Both the position numbers and the translations under genes were made by a program. The notes under the pieces are model-generated. The model had not been told where the DNA came from. It ran no database searches and worked only from the letters and a program-made list of their open reading frames with translations. From contig CM055094.1 of the NCBI GenBank assembly GCA_029204225.1, positions 31,553,427 through 31,617,426 on the forward strand: 64,000 bases of DNA, given 5' to 3'. Positions 10,838-21,689 of this stretch are shown in pieces (the stretch's first letter is position 1; each line of letters starts with the position of its first letter). The stretch comes from Diphasiastrum complanatum (taxonomy: Eukaryota; Streptophyta; Lycopodiopsida; Lycopodiales; Lycopodiaceae).

Positions 10838-13669
10838 TCAGCAAACAAGTTGTAAATGAAAGTGATCAACAAGTGTTTGCATGCCTCCTCCACATTTCAC
10901 TATACATATAGTGAATGCAACATGTATCTCCATGAATGAACTTCCATCACCACCTTGCCTTTGTAGATCTTCAATCCATGAAAGCCTTTGAGTGAATGAA
11001 TGCCAAAAAGATGTGTTCCCTACTCCATTTGAATGACCAAAACCTGAACTTGAAATACTTGAAGTACCTCCACAAGATTTGCACACAACGCTTGATCCTA
11101 CAATGTCAACAAGTTGCCAATTTGCCAACACTAGAATACTAGATCTTGAACTTTGTTCAAAAGAAAACATATTGACCACTTCAATACCTTTCAAGATCTG
11201 AATGAATTCATGTACTTGATCATACAAACCAGCAATGATAACTATTCCATCTCCAAGATCCAAAGGATGCAAAACTATGGAACTAGTTTTATTGAAATTT
11301 GACAATTTCAACACATTGACATAACAATGTTCATACATGAGATTAGGCAAGTGAGGTAGAGTAAGAAGACACTTCCTTGCAGCTCCAAAGACCTTACTTG
11401 AACCTTCAAGAACCTGTAAAAACAGATCCAAAATGCCTTGACCATTTGTCTCTTCTTTGATGCTTTTCACTAGCTTCGAATTGCCACTTGTCTCTTGGTG
11501 TTGATGAAGCAATCCAAGATCAACCTCTTGATCTTCCAATAAGACATCAAAGATCTTGCATATGTGAACATCTTCAGATCTGAAACTCTGAAGATACTCC
11601 CTCTCAAACACATGATTAAGATCCCACAAGATCTCATCAATGCTCAAATTTGACCCTTCACTATAGTTAGTGAAAACAATGCCACCATCATAAACCAAAA
11701 GATAGATTCTAACATTTCCATTTAACATGAAGTAGAGTAGGTGAAGATGAGTATCAAACCTAATCAAAACAGCCCTCTTGAGTTCATAACAAACCTCAAT
11801 AAGCTCACCAATGATATCTCCCTTGCCTTGAAGAAGTTGCCACTTGAGTTGCTCCATGTAGTCTTCTTCAACCAACCTTTTGCCATCTTGACCATGAATG
11901 AACAATCCACCACAATCATAGAATGCTTTGAGTTGATGAAGAGATGTTAGATCCATGCTTTGGATCTTCCCAAGAACCACTCTTCCATTGCCCTTTCCTT
12001 CACAAGACTCCCTCTTAATGCTAGCACCACAAAAGTTAGAAACCTCCCTCTTGATAGTTGCACCATAAGAAGTAGAAGACTCTTGAATATTAGAAGCCAA
12101 GAAAAGAATCCTTAGTACCTTCAACATAAGAGTGATTGAAGTACTCTCTCTTTTCAAACATGAACTTCTACTCAATGATTTAGGTAATGAGTCATATGAT
12201 AATGATTCTTCCTCACTATCGTTCATAAAAACATCATTCAAAGTACATCCTACTTTGAACACTTCACATACTTCTCTTCCTTTTGACTTGTGATCTCCCT
12301 CACCAAGTCTCATGATAGAAACCTTTGATCTACTCTTTTTATGAAGAAATGTGACACCACTTGTTGCACAAATGACTTTATCACAAAAAGATGTAAAAGA
12401 ACCATTTCCTTCAAGCATGCTCAAAGCACCATCATCTTTTCCCACATGATTACATACATCAATATGAAAAGAATTAGAAGAACAACCATCTTCTTGCAGA
12501 GAATGACACTTAGCATCTCCATCTTTTTCCATATGAACAAACAAGTCATTAGCAACAATCACTTCCAAAGAAGAATCTTCATCAACTCCATTGATGAAGT
12601 TAGCTCCTTCCTTACCTTTTCCATTTTTGCACTTGCCATCTAGCACCATTGAAGAACCACCAAGCCTTGGAAGTCCATGAGTAGAAGAGTACAAACATGA
12701 TGCTAATTTAGCTCCACATGACTCCATATGACTAGTAGGTAACACTAGTGCATCTTCAAGATCCAATGGATCCAAAAAATTGACCATAGATTCACCAAAG
12801 CTTGCCAAGTTAGCACAACAATTATCATCTCCAAGAAGTACATTAGATCTCAACCTAGATCTAGCATTTTGTTTCTTATGGCATTCATTTGCAAAATGTC
12901 CTTTTATCCCACAATAAAAGCACTTGAACTTTGACTTATTGTTCTTAGTAGAAGAGGAAGAGGAAGAGTGATCATCATGATCAAAGTTACCACCTTTGGA
13001 CCATTTCCCTTTGTCTTTACCTTTGCCCTTGAATTTGTCTTTTGTGAAGAAAGCCTCTTCACCTCCACCTTGCAAGGATGCACCATCAAGCTTTGATTGC
13101 AACCTATGTTCTTCAGCCAATAAGATTTCTTGCAAGTCAACCACACTTGGCAAGACTCTTTGAATGGCAAAACTTTGCACAAGGTTAGCATGTTCATTTA
13201 GCAAACCATTCAACATAACTTGGACTATTTCACCATCTTTTATGTTCTCATCAATGCATGCTAAATCATCACTTAGGGACTTAACTCTCAAGATAAATGC
13301 ATGAGCACTTTCACCCTCTCTTTGCCTACTAGAAAATATTTGTCTCCTTAGGGTCAATACCCTAGATGTGGACTTTGATTCAAAGAGCTTCTTTAAGGCA
13401 TTCCATGCCTCACTTGCACTTTGACACTTTCCAACTTCCTTGAGAAGTTCATTTGTAACATTCATTTTAATGATATGAAGAGCCCTTTTGGCCTTCTTAT
13501 CAAACCTTTGTTGCTCTTGAAGTGTGAGAGGTCTCTCTTCAATTTCTGCAACTATGTCCATGAGTTCATTCAACTCAAGTAAGGACTCCATCCTCACTTT
13601 CCAAGTAGAGTAGTTTGATGAACTCAACCTTTCACTAGACTCTAGCATGATCCCACCATTGGAAGCCAT
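10838..13669 (-). CDS. element B ORF: copia gag fused to a ~680-residue unrecognised region
   Basis: One uninterrupted 943-codon frame from an ATG at 13669. Residues 1-200 are a copia gag (DUF4219/UBN2-like): N-terminal SSSNYSTWKVRMESLL, SASEAWNALKKLFESKSTSR in the middle, and RVLPSVVDLQEILLAEEHRL. A basic linker leads to a CCHC zinc knuckle, C250-x2-C253-x4-H258-x4-C263. In related element J the knuckle is followed by protease (WWIDSGASSHMS). Here there is no DSGA, no DDE integrase and no YVDD. Residues 264-943 are instead Ser/Cys/Gly-rich, then more hydrophobic (about 590-800, for example LIRFDTHLHLLYFMLNGNV), and match nothing I know. The frame being open over 2.8 kb in a young element suggests the protein is under selection or only recently dead. 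It could be a captured host sequence or an extended gag. No introns are seen. Confidence 0.85.
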   Translation of the reverse strand: MASNGGIMLESSERLSSSNYSTWKVRMESLLELNELMDIVAEIEERPLTLQEQQRFDKKAKRALHIIKMNVTNELLKEVGKCQSASEAWNALKKLFESKSTSRVLTLRRQIFSSRQREGESAHAFILRVKSLSDDLACIDENIKDGEIVQVMLNGLLNEHANLVQSFAIQRVLPSVVDLQEILLAEEHRLQSKLDGASLQGGGEEAFFTKDKFKGKGKDKGKWSKGGNFDHDDHSSSSSSTKNNKSKFKCFYCGIKGHFANECHKKQNARSRLRSNVLLGDDNCCANLASFGESMVNFLDPLDLEDALVLPTSHMESCGAKLASCLYSSTHGLPRLGGSSMVLDGKCKNGKGKEGANFINGVDEDSSLEVIVANDLFVHMEKDGDAKCHSLQEDGCSSNSFHIDVCNHVGKDDGALSMLEGNGSFTSFCDKVICATSGVTFLHKKSRSKVSIMRLGEGDHKSKGREVCEVFKVGCTLNDVFMNDSEEESLSYDSLPKSLSRSSCLKRESTSITLMLKVLRILFLASNIQESSTSYGATIKREVSNFCGASIKRESCEGKGNGRVVLGKIQSMDLTSLHQLKAFYDCGGLFIHGQDGKRLVEEDYMEQLKWQLLQGKGDIIGELIEVCYELKRAVLIRFDTHLHLLYFMLNGNVRIYLLVYDGGIVFTNYSEGSNLSIDEILWDLNHVFEREYLQSFRSEDVHICKIFDVLLEDQEVDLGLLHQHQETSGNSKLVKSIKEETNGQGILDLFLQVLEGSSKVFGAARKCLLTLPHLPNLMYEHCYVNVLKLSNFNKTSSIVLHPLDLGDGIVIIAGLYDQVHEFIQILKGIEVVNMFSFEQSSRSSILVLANWQLVDIVGSSVVCKSCGGTSSISSSGFGHSNGVGNTSFWHSFTQRLSWIEDLQRQGGDGSSFMEIHVAFTICIVKCGGGMQTLVDHFHLQLVC

Positions 13670-14830
13670 GATTCTAATGTTTCTTCAACTTTTAGGTTCT
13701 GTCCTAAAGCACTTAGCACTCACTTTTCTCTCAACAAATGATAGATAAAGAGATCTATGAAGATTTAGGACCCTAAAACACTTCTATCTTGAACCTAGAT
13801 GGTTTCCAAGCATAGAAAGGAAGATTGAAACACATGCAACACTTTGCACACACTAAGAATGGATTACAAAATCAAACCAACCTGAACACACTCTTGCTTA
13901 AGCTCTCAAACTTTCCAGCAAGTGACCAAATCAAGTTATGGTGTGAAGAGTTACTTGCATTCTTAGAAAATACCCAAAACTAGGATGCCAAGATTACCTA
14001 GTAATGAACAAACTTGATCAACATATGATCAACACACTAAGATATTGATTCAACCTGTAAAACCACATGTAAACCACACTTCTAAAAGTTTATAAACTCC
14101 AGCAAGTGATAAATACAAGATTTAGAGGTGAATGAATGAGCACACTTAGTGAATCACAAGACTAGCTTCACTATCTTGTCAAATCTTGGTGTTTAGATGT
14201 AGATCTAAGATCACTTCACATGAGAATGTTCCTCAACCTGTTAAGAACCTGAAAACACACTTGCATAATGGTTAACACCTTCCAGCAAATGCTCCAATCA
14301 AATTACATAAGGAGAGTTACTTACATGCTCAACAAAGTACACCAAAATTTATGCCAAAATTGATGACAATCTTTACAATATGCTCTTCACAATGGAGCTT
14401 ACAATATGTTCACCCAAAAAAAGGGGATCTTTCATCCAAATGGGAGCTTTGCTCAGCCTTTAGGAGAATTACAACTCACTCAAAAGAGCATTTGTCATCC
14501 ACTTAAGGAGAAGTTTCATCCACTTAAGGAGAGTGTTCATCCAAGAATGGAGATTGTCAACAATAGGATTGAAAAGAACATTGTTAGTATTGAATATGCA
14601 CAAGCCTCACAATCACAAATGATTAGGTGTTATGATCTGATCTAAAATAGTTTCTTTTCAGCCTCTGATCTTCAATAGACCTGAAATATGCTTTTGATCC
14701 ACAAGTTCAACTCACAAAACAAAGGTTAGTAAGATTTGATCAACAAAGCAATGCAAAATCATGCTAGAACTTGATCAAACATCCAAATATCACCAAAAAT
14801 GGAATACTTACTGTAAATAGAAGCCAACCA
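13670..14830 (-). other. element B leader (5' UTR and packaging region)
   Basis: 1.16 kb between the primer site and the gag ATG without a long minus-strand frame. It contains degenerate short repeats built on TCATCCACTTAAGGAGA at about 14485-14545. A long leader is usual for elements that are packaged in trans. Confidence 0.6.
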
Positions 14831-14842
14831 GCTCTGATACCA
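14831..14842 (-). other. element B primer-binding site
   Basis: On the minus strand TGGTATCAGAGC follows directly after the LTR end ...TTTTTCACA. It is complementary to the 3' end of plant initiator tRNA-Met. Confidence 0.93.
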
Positions 14843-15489
14843 TGTGAAAAATACAGATCCTAAGTGGATCTAAACTCCAAGATCATTGGCTTGAATGCTT
14901 GCACTCCAAACTACATAAGCTAGGAATTGGCAACACATTCTATGCTACCTAGAATGCAATGAACTTGATCAAAAAGCATTTATCACAAATGGAAACTTCC
15001 ATAAACATCAAGTGCGGCCCAAAATAGCATTATACAGTCCATAATACATCAGCCTACCACTTTTGGAAAGCACCTAAGATCATACACACAAAGCTTGAAC
15101 TCAATCACTACACAATGCCAACAATGGAAGGAGAACCCAATAGAAAAATCTCTCATTAAGCAAATGAATACAATGGATCTGCTCCAACCTGTTTCTCCAC
15201 TGCCTACCTGCTATATATAGCTGAGAGAGATGACTCTCTCTCCTCTCTCTAGACCCTCCTTACCTAAAATATGCCCTATATAGGTAAAATTGGCATATAT
15301 GTCCAAAATACATGAAAATGGACTCATTTCGAAGGTCTTGAAGTTTGACACTTCTTCATACTGAAAAAATACACTTACTAAAAATATCTAGACCTGTTTC
15401 ACACGTGTGAAAAGTCAGATCCTAAACTATGTGCCATTTTTAGCAATTTTGGCCTAAAACTAGACAAGGAAATGTTGACAATTTTCACA
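14843..15489 (-). repeat. element B 5' LTR
   Basis: Promoter-bearing LTR, nearly identical to 9917-10563. TATATATA box at 15212-15219; TTCACACGTGTGAA at 15398-15411. Confidence 0.95.
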
Positions 15490-15494
15490 TGAAA

Positions 15495-16247
15495 GAATGT
15501 ACGTAAGCCATTTTTATTAAGTTAGATTGGTTTTAGCTTGGTCTACACAAGTGTGAAATTGACCTTTGAGTAGAATCTTCAAAATGGTCGAATTGGTCAA
15601 ACTCTTTGTAAATAGATTGGACTTCCATGTGAATGAGTTATTACTCACACATGTCAAGATACCATTCACACGTGTGGATAAGCTTCTAGAAGATAATATA
15701 GGAAGATTCCATTAGATCCTATTTTATAGGAAATATTCCTATAAATGTGGAAGACTAGCTTTTCGTTTTCTAGCCAAAGAGAATAGTCAACTTTGGAAAA
15801 TGAGCACATATGGCTCCCATTTGTGGATCTGGATGACTAGGCACTCTTCACACGTGTGAAAGCTTGCTAGAAAATACACAACTCGTGGATGTACTTGATC
15901 TATAAAGAGATCAACCAAATCAATAACAAGTTGATGCGACATTGGCAAATTCTAGTTTTGTTGAGATTTCCACATTTGTCTTGAGTTTTGATGAATGAAA
16001 TGCATTTGTAAGTTAATGTACTTTACTCTCTGTAAACATGCCGTACAGGTACTGTCCTCCACAGGTGTGAGGCCGCCCATCCATGTGTTTGATCATTTGA
16101 TCCATTGCTCTTGCTTAAATCATAGTGTAAAGCATCTAGATCAAGATCTAACATCTAGAACTTGATAGATCTTTGGTTTAAGCAATCAATAACTCTTAAT
16201 GATTGATAGTACAATCAATATTTGTCTCTTTTCTCTGAAAATTGACA
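15495..16247 (+). repeat. element A 5' LTR, second piece
   Basis: Continues A's LTR from GAATGTACG to the end ATTGACA. It carries CTATAAATG (TATA box) near 15739 and the palindrome TTCACACGTGTGAA at 15847-15860. Confidence 0.93.
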
Positions 16248-16260
16248 TGGTATCAGAGCC
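16248..16260 (+). other. element A primer-binding site
   Basis: TGGTATCAGAGCC immediately follows the LTR end, matching initiator tRNA-Met. Confidence 0.93.
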
Positions 16261-16842
16261 AAGTCTAAGAGTGATCTAAATGATTAATAGTACTTGAGAA
16301 ATCATTGACAATTTGTTGTTTTTGTGTTCTAATTGAGAGGGCGAGTTCAAAGAGAGAAGTTAACATCATTGTTTTTGGTCAAGATTGATTTGTGGGCAGT
16401 TGAAGTACTGTCCACACGTGTGGAACCGTACAACAACCTCCAAGTTAACTTCCATAAGTCTTTTTGATCCAAAAAAGTGCATACTAGTCCAAAATTCAAG
16501 GTTTCTAGTGCATTGTCTAGATCTAGGTTCAATCTATTGAATGCTAATGATCAAGTAGTGATTTGAGTCATTGAAGCAATTCATTTTGAAGCATTAGGTC
16601 AGATCTTTAAGGCTGATTTGTTTAGATCTTAAGGGTGTGTGAAATATCAAACCAATTTGAACTAGAATTAATTTCTTTGAGGAGTGAATTGCTAGGATAT
16701 TTGTAGTTGATCTATTATACCATCATCCAAGTTGAACTAGGATTGATTGGGCCGAGATTAGAAGCTTCTTGAAAGCTAGAAATCTATCTTAGATTACACC
16801 TTATCAAGAGAACTTTGTGTATCTCATAGGTTTTCATTCAAA

Positions 16843-17690
16843 ATGACATCCATGGGTGGATATATGTTAGAATCTAGTGAAAAACTAACTTCCACAAACT
16901 ATTCCATTTGAAAAGTAAGAATGGAATCACTACTAGTTCATGATCTCTTTGATATTGTCTTAGGAGTTGAGAAAGAGCCTCATTAAGAGGGTTAGATTAG
17001 CCCTACATTGCTTGAAGTTAAATGTAAGCAATGACCTCTTGAAGAAGGTGGCTTCTTGTACCACATCAAAAGAGGCTTGGGATTCACTAAAGAACATTTA
17101 TGAGTCCAATAACACTTCAAGAGTGCTTATGCTAAGAAACTTGATCTTGCAAAGCATGAGGGGAAGTGGAGAAAATGGACAAGAGTATGTCCTAAGGATA
17201 AAATCCTTGAACAAAGAATTGGGATCTAGGAGAGAAGATCCAAGATAATGAACTAGTACAAGTAATCTTGAATGGATTAGGAGATGAGTTCTCTAATCTA
17301 GTTCAATCTTTTGCTATTCAAGACCAACTTCCGTCAATTGAAAAATTGCATAATGTTCTTGTGGCCGAGGAGAGTAGGATTCTACACCTCAAAACAAGAA
17401 TGGGGTCCTTATCACTACATAATCGTGATGAGAAAGCAACCTTCACATCTAAAGGCAAGAGGAAGTCTCATCCTCTCAAGAAGATCCAAGGCAAGGAGGC
17501 TGAGGCAAAGGATGGAGCATCTACCTCCAAAGGGAAGCAAAAGAACAAAGCAAAGTTGAAGTGCTTCTTTTGTGAGAAGAAAGGACACTTTGCTACCGAA
17601 TGCTATAAGAAGAAGAATGCACAAGGGAATGAAGATCAAGGCAATCTTGCAAAGGGGAGGAGGAAGAGGATGGCTTCAACACATCCTTGA
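16843..17690 (+). pseudogene. element A gag, broken
   Basis: Starts at ATGACATCCATGGG; reads MTSMGGYMLESSEKL then TSTNYSI, with stops at the codon after NYSI (a Trp position in relatives) and near 16984, plus a frame change around 17240. The gag core (SKEAWDSLKNIYESNNTSR) and the zinc knuckle CFFCEKKGHFATEC (about 17567-17608) are clear. It is related to gag of B, E and J. The N-terminal stops prevent a full-length product. Confidence 0.85.
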
Positions 17691-18004
17691 TGGTAGCATC
17701 TACACCAACATCAAGCCAAGAGACATGGTGGATTGATAGTGGGGCTAGTTCTCACATGTCATTCAACAAGCATTATTTCTCTTATCTACTTTCTTGTAAT
17801 GATTCTAAGAAATCAATCTACACAACTAGTGATCAAGAATGCAAGATAGATGACATAGGATCTATTCCATTATGCTTAGGATCATCTAAAAGGATAGATC
17901 TTGATAATGTTTTGTATGTTCCATCCATTACAAAAAACTTGCTTAGTGTTGGTCAATTAATGGACAATGGACTAGATGTACATTTCAAGAATGGTGAAAA
18001 ATAA
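17687..18004 (+). pseudogene. element A aspartic protease domain
   Basis: Reads WWIDSGASSHMS, the copia protease active-site motif, then the usual DLDNVLYVPSITKNLLSVGQ. Two stops follow at 18001. After about 60 more bases of protease-to-integrase linker the coding sequence jumps directly to RT, so the integrase (HHCC and DDE) is deleted. Confidence 0.85.
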
Positions 18005-18069
18005 TAAGTGCATAGCTAGTGGCATTAAGCAAGGAAGGCTTTTCAAGTTGGATGCTAACCACAATGCTT

Positions 18070-19662
18070 GAAGATGCAAGTAGATCACAAGTTTGGAGAG
18101 ATGCAATGCAAGAGCCATCATGTTATGAAGATGCAAGTAGATCACAAGTTTGGAGAGATGCAATGCAAGTAGAGTTTGATGCTTTGATAGATAATCAAAC
18201 TTGGAATCTTGTACACCTTCCATATGGGAAGAAGCCACTTGCATATAAGTGGATATAAAGATTAAAGTACAATCAAGATGGATCTATAAGTAAGTACAAA
18301 GCTAGATTGGTTGCTAAGGGGTTTCTTCAAACTAAAGGCATAGATTATGAAGAAACATTTGCTCCTGTAGCAAAACTTGTAACCATTAGATTGATCATTT
18401 GTATTGCTACTTTATTCAAGTGGAATCTCTATCAAATGGATGTGACAAATGTTTTTTTGAATGGCTACTTGGAGGAGGAAATATACATGTTGCAACCCAA
18501 GGGCTTCATCAAGGATGGTGAGGAGGACAAGGTTTGCCACTTAAGGAAGAGCCTATATGGCTTGAAGCAAGCACCTGGAGCTTCGTACTCTGGGTTGCAT
18601 GATTTTCTCTACTCTCTTGGCTTTGTGATTAGATTCTATGAGCCTTCTTTGTACATCAAATGTAATGATGGAAAGATCATCATTTTAGTACTTTATGTTG
18701 ATGATATCATATTGATAGGAAATGATGGTGAAGGCATAAGAAATGTTAAAGTTTCCTTGTCTAGTGAATTCAAGATGGTAGATCTAGGACTTCTTAAGTT
18801 CATACTTGGAATAGAAGCTACTAGAGGTAGTGATTTTACTTTTAAAAGTCAATCAAAGTATGCTACTTCCATTCTTGAGAGGTTTGGCATGAAAGATTGT
18901 AAAGGGATTGACACCTCTATGGAGCAAACTTGTAAAGTTATTAATGATTGTGATGAAGCATCCTTTGAGGACATCACACTCTTTAGGAAGATAATAGGCT
19001 CCTTAATCTATTTGACAATCACTAGACCAGATTTGAGCTATAGTGTAAGCAAGTTAAGTCAATATATGCAAGGTCCCTTGATGCATCATTGGAAAAGTGC
19101 CAAGAGAGTGCTTAGATATGTCTCTTCTACTAGATTTTTTGGCATTCTCTATCAAGGATCTAACTTGTACTTGAGGGCATTTTTGGATTCAGATTTTGCA
19201 GGAAATAAGATGGATAGAAGATCCATAATTACATTTGTCACTTTTCTTTGTGGAGGAGTGATATCTTGGCTTTCCAAAAAGCAAGATACAATTTCTCTTT
19301 CCTCTTGTGAGGCCGAGTACAAGGCATTGACTTCAACAACCAAAGAACTCCTATGGCTAAGAAGACTTTTGGTGGAGCTTCAAGTGCTAAAGGTCGAGGA
19401 GGTCCCTTGCATCTATTGTGACAATCAAGCTTCTCAACAAATTGCTATCAATCCGATCTTCCATGCTAGAACAAAGCATATTGAGATAGCTCGTCACTTT
19501 GTGAGGGAGAAGGTGCAATCCAAGGAGGTTCAACTTCATCATGTGCCTTCATCCGAGTGCATAGCAGATATCTTAACCAAACCTTTCACTAAAGATTCAT
19601 TTTTCAAGCTAAGAAATGCTCTTGGAGTTGTAGATATGTGTACATTAGACTTTCCAAGTTAG
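18070..19662 (+). pseudogene. element A reverse transcriptase and RNase H
   Basis: Begins with a 57-bp in-frame tandem duplication (EDASRSQVWRDAMQ read twice, 18070-18169). The RT follows, with one stop at 18256 (after LAYKWI), then ARLVAKGFLQTKGIDYEETF, the catalytic LYVDDIILIG near 18690, and FLNGYLEEEIYM. RNase H is complete: SDFAGNKMDRRS, SLSSCEAEYKAL, KHIEIARHFVREKV and ADILTKPFT, ending at 19662. From 18307 on, 451 codons are open. The RT GLKQAPGASY departs from the usual QAPRAWY (Arg and Trp lost), so activity is doubtful. Confidence 0.9.
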
Positions 19663-19675
19663 AAGTGAGGAGGAG
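19661..19675 (+). other. element A polypurine tract
   Basis: AGAAGTGAGGAGGAG lies directly before the 3' LTR. Confidence 0.85.
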
Positions 19676-20528
19676 TGTTAAAATATCACTTCCAACTTGT
19701 TGTATCTTGTAGATCTCAAGTTATTTGAGCTTGATAGGATCTCACATGTGTGGAGTCTGTTCCCACGTGTGAAAGAATGTACGTAAGTCATTTTTATTAA
19801 GTTAGATTGGTTTTAGCTTGGTCTACACTAGTGTGAAATTGACCTTTGAGTAGAATCTTCAAAATGGTCAAATTGGTCAAACTCTTTGTAAATAGATTGG
19901 ACTTCCATGTGAATGAGTTATTACTCACACATGTCAAGATACCATTCACACGTGTGGATAAGCTTCTAGAAGATAATATAGGAAGATTCCATTAGATCCT
20001 ATTTTATAGGAAATATTCCTATAAATGTGGAAGACTAGCTTTTCGTTTTCTAGCCAAAGAGAATAGTCAACTTTGGAAAAATGAGCACATATGGCTCCCA
20101 TTTGTGGATCTGGATGACTAGGCACTCTTCACACGTGTGAAGGATTGCTGGACAATACACAGCTCGTGGATGTACTTGATCTATAAAGAGATCAACCAAA
20201 TCAATAACAAGTTGATGTGACATTGGCAAATTCTAGTTTTGTTGAGATTTCCACATTTGTCTTGAGTTTTGATGAATGAAATGCATTTGTAAGTTAATGT
20301 ACTTTACTCTCTGTAAACATGCCGTACAGGTACTGTCCTCCACAGGTGTGAGGCCGCCCATCCATGTGTTTGATCATTTGATCCATTGCTCTTGCTTAAA
20401 TCATAGTGTAAAGCATCTAGATCAAGATCTAACATCTAGAACTTGATAGATCTTTGGTTTAAGCAATCAATAACTCTTAATGATTGATAGTACAATCAAT
20501 ATTTGTTCTTTTTCTCTGAAAATTGACA
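19676..20528 (+). repeat. element A 3' LTR
   Basis: Intact 853-bp LTR from TGTTAAAATATC to AAATTGACA. It is the uninterrupted reference that defines B's insertion site. Confidence 0.95.
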
Positions 20529-21689
20529 AAATTCACAACAACAAGCAATTTTTGGACTAGAACATAGTCTAGAATCGTAAATCTTACAAATTTCTAATAT
20601 GCAATCATTAAATCATCATTTAATGACTCCAAAACTGAAAGTACACGTGCTGGAAATTCAAATCTTCCATAAGTTATGAGAAATACAAGTAAAACTTTGA
20701 AAAACTTTCATAAATTGGCTAAAATTGACAATCACCCATAATTACTATTGAGAAACCAATATCTGATGGATCTTAGTAGCATGCAAGTAGAAGTATTGAT
20801 AGAACACCCACTTGGAAGCTTGTTCACCACCAAGAATAGAAAACGGATTGATCTCCACCAAAGTGTCGATAAAAAACTTCATAGCTCCAATCCCTTCGAT
20901 CTTCGTAAGACTTTTTCTAATACCACTATGAGGAGAAAACCTCCAAGATCCTGTTTACAAGACACACACAAAGGAATGACTGTGGAGCCAAACCACGCAG
21001 CCATGCAGATGCTATTGATCAATCTCCAATTGCATCTCCCCCGTGCTAGAGAATATGATGTGAGTGTAGAGAGAGTAACCTGGCAATGAAAACTCACAAT
21101 GAGAATGAGAGTAGGTTGAGTTTCACCAAGAGGAAATATCTCTTGCATGTGTCCATGCAAGCATACAACATTCCCATACATGCAGTTCATTACTATTGAT
21201 ATTCTACACCATGCCAATAGTCGTCCTAACCCATGCAATAGCTCCACACGTCACAATATGTGTGACTGGGTCCTCACAAGGTTATTGATTGGTCTAGTTC
21301 AAAATAACAAGACGTAACCAATAAACTTGAGTACTAGAGTACGTGTATCCAAGTCTACGACTATACCGAATCCTATATACAGGACGTGGACGTAACAGAT
21401 GGTGACAAAAGGACAAATTTTGTTGTAACGTAAAAGAGATTGAGTTTCAAAACGACTGATTGCTAGAGTTCGAGAATTTCAGGTTAGTGTCCACTCTAGA
21501 AACTTGATGGGCTGAGTGCTTGAGAAAACTCGAATCGGTCTAGACCTTATATTTTGTTGTGTAAATTTGAACAGAGTGAAGAAAAGTTGTGATATTATCA
21601 AAATTCTTTGTAACAGCTATGTCTTACACAACTACAAATATAGGCCCATTGCCACACACATAAGACGGGGACCATATTTGACCCGACGG
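20529..21689. other. non-coding
   Basis: No supported gene. A minus-strand TGGTATTAGAAAAAG near 20918-20932 is loosely like a primer site but has no LTR around it. Confidence 0.4.

Larger units (their letters stand above)
9917..15489 (-). mobile_element. LTR retrotransposon B: gag-only, non-autonomous, young, nested in element A's LTR
   Basis: Two 647-bp LTRs (9917-10563 and 14843-15489) begin TGTGAAAAATAC and end ATTTTCACA on the plus strand. I counted about three mismatches between them. A perfect 5-bp target duplication TGAAA flanks it (9912-9916 and 15490-15494), and removing B restores A's LTR. Transcription is leftward: primer site at 14831-14842, one 943-codon frame, and a purine tract beside the left LTR. 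The interior is 4.28 kb and contains no protease, integrase, RT or RNase H motif. It must therefore be moved by proteins from another copia element. Confidence 0.95.
9818..20528 (+). mobile_element. copia retrotransposon A, interrupted by element B and lacking integrase
   Basis: Bounded by LTRs that start TGTTAAAATATC and end AAATTGACA: a 5' LTR in two pieces (9818-9916 and 15495-16247, total 852 bp) and a 3' LTR at 19676-20528 (853 bp). Without B the element is about 5.1 kb, with order LTR, primer site, gag, protease, RT, RNase H, purine tract, LTR. The LTR pair differs at roughly 15 sites by my count, so the insertion is not recent. Flanking 5-mers are AAAAC and AAATT, an imperfect target duplication. 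Gag has stops and the integrase is missing, so A is non-autonomous. Confidence 0.93.

Noticed and set aside
11741-13197. Frames of 69-100 codons on the opposite strand or other frame of element B's ORF
   Set aside because: Shadows of the 943-codon frame; no domains.
14831-14842. tRNA-Met-like strings as tRNA genes (also 16248, 40744, 52046, 62374)
   Set aside because: Only the 12-14 bases complementary to the tRNA 3' end are present, next to LTR ends; they are primer-binding sites.
9818-20528. Perfect target duplication for element A
   Set aside because: Flanking pentamers are AAAAC and AAATT; at best imperfect, so I do not claim a duplication.
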